Source: an uncultured bacterium
GTDB lineage: Bacteria; Bacillota; Clostridia; Christensenellales; Borkfalkiaceae
DNA: 14,911 bases
NCBI GenBank assembly: GCA_934871445.1
Contig: CAKXBD010000039.1
Span: 1 to 14,911, forward strand
Reading direction: 5' to 3'
The notes beneath the pieces are model-generated. The model made no database searches. It had not been told where the DNA came from and worked only from the letters and a program-made list of their open reading frames with translations. Positions 12,950 through 14,911 of the stretch are shown here, piece by piece; the first letter of the stretch is position 1, and every line of letters starts with the position of its first letter. Made by a program: the position numbers and the translations under genes.

Positions 12950-14056
12950 ATGTATGATTATTTGATTGTCGGAAGCGGGCTTTTCGGCGCCGTGTGCGCC
13001 TGCGAGCTGAAAAAAAGCGGAAAAAGGTGCCTCGTCATAGAACGCCGTCCGCATATCGGCGGAAACGTCTATACGGAAACAATCGAAGGGATTCAGGTGC
13101 ATAAATACGGCGCGCATATCTTTCATACCTCGGATAAGGAGATATGGGAATATATCAACTGCTTTGCAGAATTTAACAATTTCGTCAACCGGCCGATTGC
13201 CCGATATAAAAACGAATGTTATAATCTTCCCTTTAACATGAATACATTCGTAAAACTTTGGCCGGATATTTTTACGCCCGCGGAAGCGGAAGCGCGCATC
13301 GAGTCGGAACGGAGGAACTCTTTTTCCAAAGAGCCGAAAAACCTCGAAGAACAAGCGTTGAACCTTGTCGGACAGACGATTTATAAAAAACTTATCAAGG
13401 AATACACCGAAAAACAATGGGGGAAGCGCTGCTCTCAATTGCCGCCGTTTATTATCCGTCGGCTGCCCGTGCGTTTTACCTTCGATAACAATTATTTCAA
13501 CGACCGCTATCAAGGAATTCCCGTCGGCGGTTATACGAAAATTATCGAAAAGATGCTGAAAGGCACGGACGTTCGCTGTAACGCGGACTTTTTCGACGAC
13601 AGGGAGAGTTATCTGAGCTGTGCCCGAAAAATTATCTATACGGGCCCCGTGGACAGATTTTTCGATTATCGCTACGGAGCTTTGGAATACCGCACGCTTC
13701 GTTTTGAGACGGAGGTTTTGAATATAGCCAACTTTCAGGGGAATGCAGTCGTGAATTATACGTCGTCGGAAGTTCCGTTCACCCGCATAATCGAGCATAA
13801 GCATTTTGAATTCGGAGCGCAGGAAAAAACGGTGATTTCCCGCGAGTATCCCTCCGCTTGGAAATCGGGCGACGAGCCCTATTATCCCGTCAACGACGAA
13901 AAAAACGAGGCTCTGTACGCGAAATACGCAGAGCTTGCCCGAAAGGAGCCGAGCGTAATTTTCGGCGGAAGATTAGGAAACTATAAATACTACGACATGC
14001 ATCACGTCATAGGAAACGCCTTGGAAACCGTGCGGCGGGAAGAACAGGGGAAATAA
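12950..14056 (+). CDS. glf: UDP-galactopyranose mutase
   Basis: A 368-residue flavoenzyme that contracts UDP-galactopyranose to UDP-galactofuranose, the donor for galactofuranosyl residues in surface glycans. GSGLFG (Gly8, Gly10, Gly13) with a following acidic strand end (LVIERR) binds FAD. Further hallmarks are RPHIGGNVYTE, VHKYGAHIFHTSDKEIWEYI, RYKNECYNLPFNMNTF, YTEKQWGKRC, GIPVGGYTKIIEKML and the C-terminal GRLGNYKYYDMHHVIGNAL. Length matches bacterial Glf (about 365-390). AAAGGAGG upstream is a near-perfect ribosome binding site. The gene follows a GNAT gene closely. With Gal-1-P produced by the GH112 enzyme, galactose salvage could feed UDP-Gal and then this step, but GalT and GalE are not in the window. 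Confidence 0.96.
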   Translation: MYDYLIVGSGLFGAVCACELKKSGKRCLVIERRPHIGGNVYTETIEGIQVHKYGAHIFHTSDKEIWEYINCFAEFNNFVNRPIARYKNECYNLPFNMNTFVKLWPDIFTPAEAEARIESERRNSFSKEPKNLEEQALNLVGQTIYKKLIKEYTEKQWGKRCSQLPPFIIRRLPVRFTFDNNYFNDRYQGIPVGGYTKIIEKMLKGTDVRCNADFFDDRESYLSCARKIIYTGPVDRFFDYRYGALEYRTLRFETEVLNIANFQGNAVVNYTSSEVPFTRIIEHKHFEFGAQEKTVISREYPSAWKSGDEPYYPVNDEKNEALYAKYAELARKEPSVIFGGRLGNYKYYDMHHVIGNALETVRREEQGK

Positions 14057-14064
14057 CTTTTTTC

Positions 14065-14105
14065 AAAAAGAGAAAGGGCATAGTAATCTTACTATGCCCT
14101 TTCTC
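14065..14105 (-). terminator. Terminator hairpin between convergent glf and MFS genes
   Basis: A perfect 16-bp stem, GAGAAAGGGCATAGTA (14070-14085) with TACTATGCCCTTTCTC (14090-14105), with an ATCT loop. On the reverse strand the stem is followed by five Ts (14069-14065), so it terminates the MFS transcript two bases after its stop codon. On the + strand the bases after the stem are GTCAACC, so termination of glf would be less efficient, although the stem is stable enough to shield that mRNA end. Confidence 0.85.
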
Positions 14106-14106
14106 G

Positions 14107-14911
14107 TCAACCTTTCTTTTTTGCGGTGACTTTGAAGGTCAGCACCACCATCGTGAGCATGAGCGCTACAAAAACAATGAGGTATACAGAAAGTATTTGG
14201 AAACCGATATGATTGCCGAGAAGTCCGAATAACGGGGGAATAAAGGTCGAACCGACATAGGCGCTAGCCATTTGAATCCCTATGATGGCACCCGAATTTT
14301 CTGCTCCGAAGTTGTTCGGAGTGGAATGGATGATGGAGGGATATATGGGCGCGCAGCCGAAACCGATAACGACAAATCCGATAATGGAAACGAGCGGATA
14401 ATTTACGGGAACCAGCAGAGCAATGATTCCGCAGGATAGGATACAGGTGCCGATAATGATCATTTTTTTATCGCCTAGTTTATCCGTGACAAAGCCGCTC
14501 AGAAATCTTCCGGCGGTAATCCCTATATAGAACAGAGCGGCAAATTGTGCCGCCTTTTCGGTCGCTATGCCTTTCACCTCGGTAAAATAGGTGCTTGCCC
14601 AGGACATCGCCGTAGCTTCCGCGGCGCAATACGCGAAAAATCCGATCAGAAGGAAAGGAACGCCCTTAATTTTCAGCGCGCCGATAAGGCCGATGCTCTG
14701 TTGTTTTTTCTCTGCCGCTTGATTGTGGACTTTCCAGACGGGCAGAGTTGCGAGCAAGAGTATCGCTATACCGAGCTGTATAAATCCGACAATACGATAT
14801 CCGTTATTCCAGGTTGAATTTGTAAGAGCATAACTCATGACAAACGGACTGACGATGGTTCCCACGCCCCAGAAACAATGCAGCCAGCTCATGTGTTTGG
14901 ACGAATAGTGG
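14107..14911 (-). CDS. MFS transporter, C-terminal two thirds (5' end outside the window)
   Basis: The frame is open to the window edge with no stop, so the Met at 14892 is probably internal and the gene starts beyond 14911. About 268 codons are visible, with roughly eight hydrophobic helices, the remainder of a 12-helix major facilitator. The first visible part, WLHCFWGVGTIVSPFVMSYAL, is the fifth-helix region typical of FucP-like and related sugar or drug MFS proteins. The central loop (about VWKVHNQAAEKKQQ) separates the two halves. AGRFLSGFVTDKLGDKKM is the second-half copy of the MFS loop 2-3 motif. The C-terminus is basic (KVTAKKKG). Substrate is not determinable. It converges on glf. 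Confidence 0.9.
   Translation of the reverse strand, partial: HYSSKHMSWLHCFWGVGTIVSPFVMSYALTNSTWNNGYRIVGFIQLGIAILLLATLPVWKVHNQAAEKKQQSIGLIGALKIKGVPFLLIGFFAYCAAEATAMSWASTYFTEVKGIATEKAAQFAALFYIGITAGRFLSGFVTDKLGDKKMIIIGTCILSCGIIALLVPVNYPLVSIIGFVVIGFGCAPIYPSIIHSTPNNFGAENSGAIIGIQMASAYVGSTFIPPLFGLLGNHIGFQILSVYLIVFVALMLTMVVLTFKVTAKKKG

Overview
The window looks like part of the chromosome of an uncultured, gut-type clostridial member of the Bacillota. This is an inference from several signs: strong GGAGG ribosome binding sites, textbook sigma-A promoters (TTGACA/TATAAT, 17-bp spacers), intrinsic terminators with T-tracts, moderate G+C with very A+T-rich intergenic DNA, and a gene set for host- or plant-type glycan use (GH112 phosphorylase with CUT1 permeases). 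No rRNA, tRNA, CRISPR array, insertion sequence or phage gene was seen. All genes lie on the + strand except one 29-codon gene and the transporter at the right edge.

Region 1 (1-3390) is a sugar uptake and breakdown module. It holds the tail of one CUT1 ABC permease, a complete second permease, and a GH112 galactosyl-N-acetylhexosamine phosphorylase, closed by a 13-bp-stem terminator. Region 2 (3391-4226) is a single histidine phosphatase gene with its own consensus promoter. Region 3 (4227-4850) is about 620 bp without a large gene, but it is not empty. It has a very A+T-rich stretch with a repeated 10-mer, an extended -10 promoter, a structured transcript of about 235 nt carrying a possible 35-codon ORF, and a strong terminator whose left arm lies inside that ORF. 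A second, weaker promoter follows.

Region 4 (4851-12098) reads as one amino-sugar and cell-surface glycan operon. It contains a stand-alone left-handed beta-helix sugar-1-phosphate acetyltransferase resembling the C-terminal half of GlmU, then GlmM, GlmS, a membrane-bound FlaA1/PglF-type nucleotide-sugar 4,6-dehydratase, and an N-acetylhexosamine 1-kinase (NahK/LnpB). Region 5 (12095-14056) has a tiny antisense membrane-protein gene whose stop codon overlaps the nahK stop, then a GNAT acetyltransferase and UDP-galactopyranose mutase (glf). Region 6 (14065-14911) is a perfect 16-bp terminator hairpin and the C-terminal two thirds of a convergent MFS transporter.

Taken together, the genes outline two routes that meet at N-acetylhexosamine 1-phosphate. 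In salvage, a Gal-beta-1,3-HexNAc disaccharide is imported, split by GH112 to Gal-1-P and HexNAc, and the HexNAc is phosphorylated by NahK. In de novo synthesis, GlmS, GlmM and the acetyltransferase make GlcNAc-1-P from fructose-6-phosphate. The dehydratase and Glf would then draw on UDP-GlcNAc and UDP-galactose for surface glycans. The uridylyltransferase joining the two halves is not in the window. The most unusual items are the structured leader or attenuator before the glm operon, the stand-alone GlmU-like acetyltransferase, and the hidden 29-codon gene.
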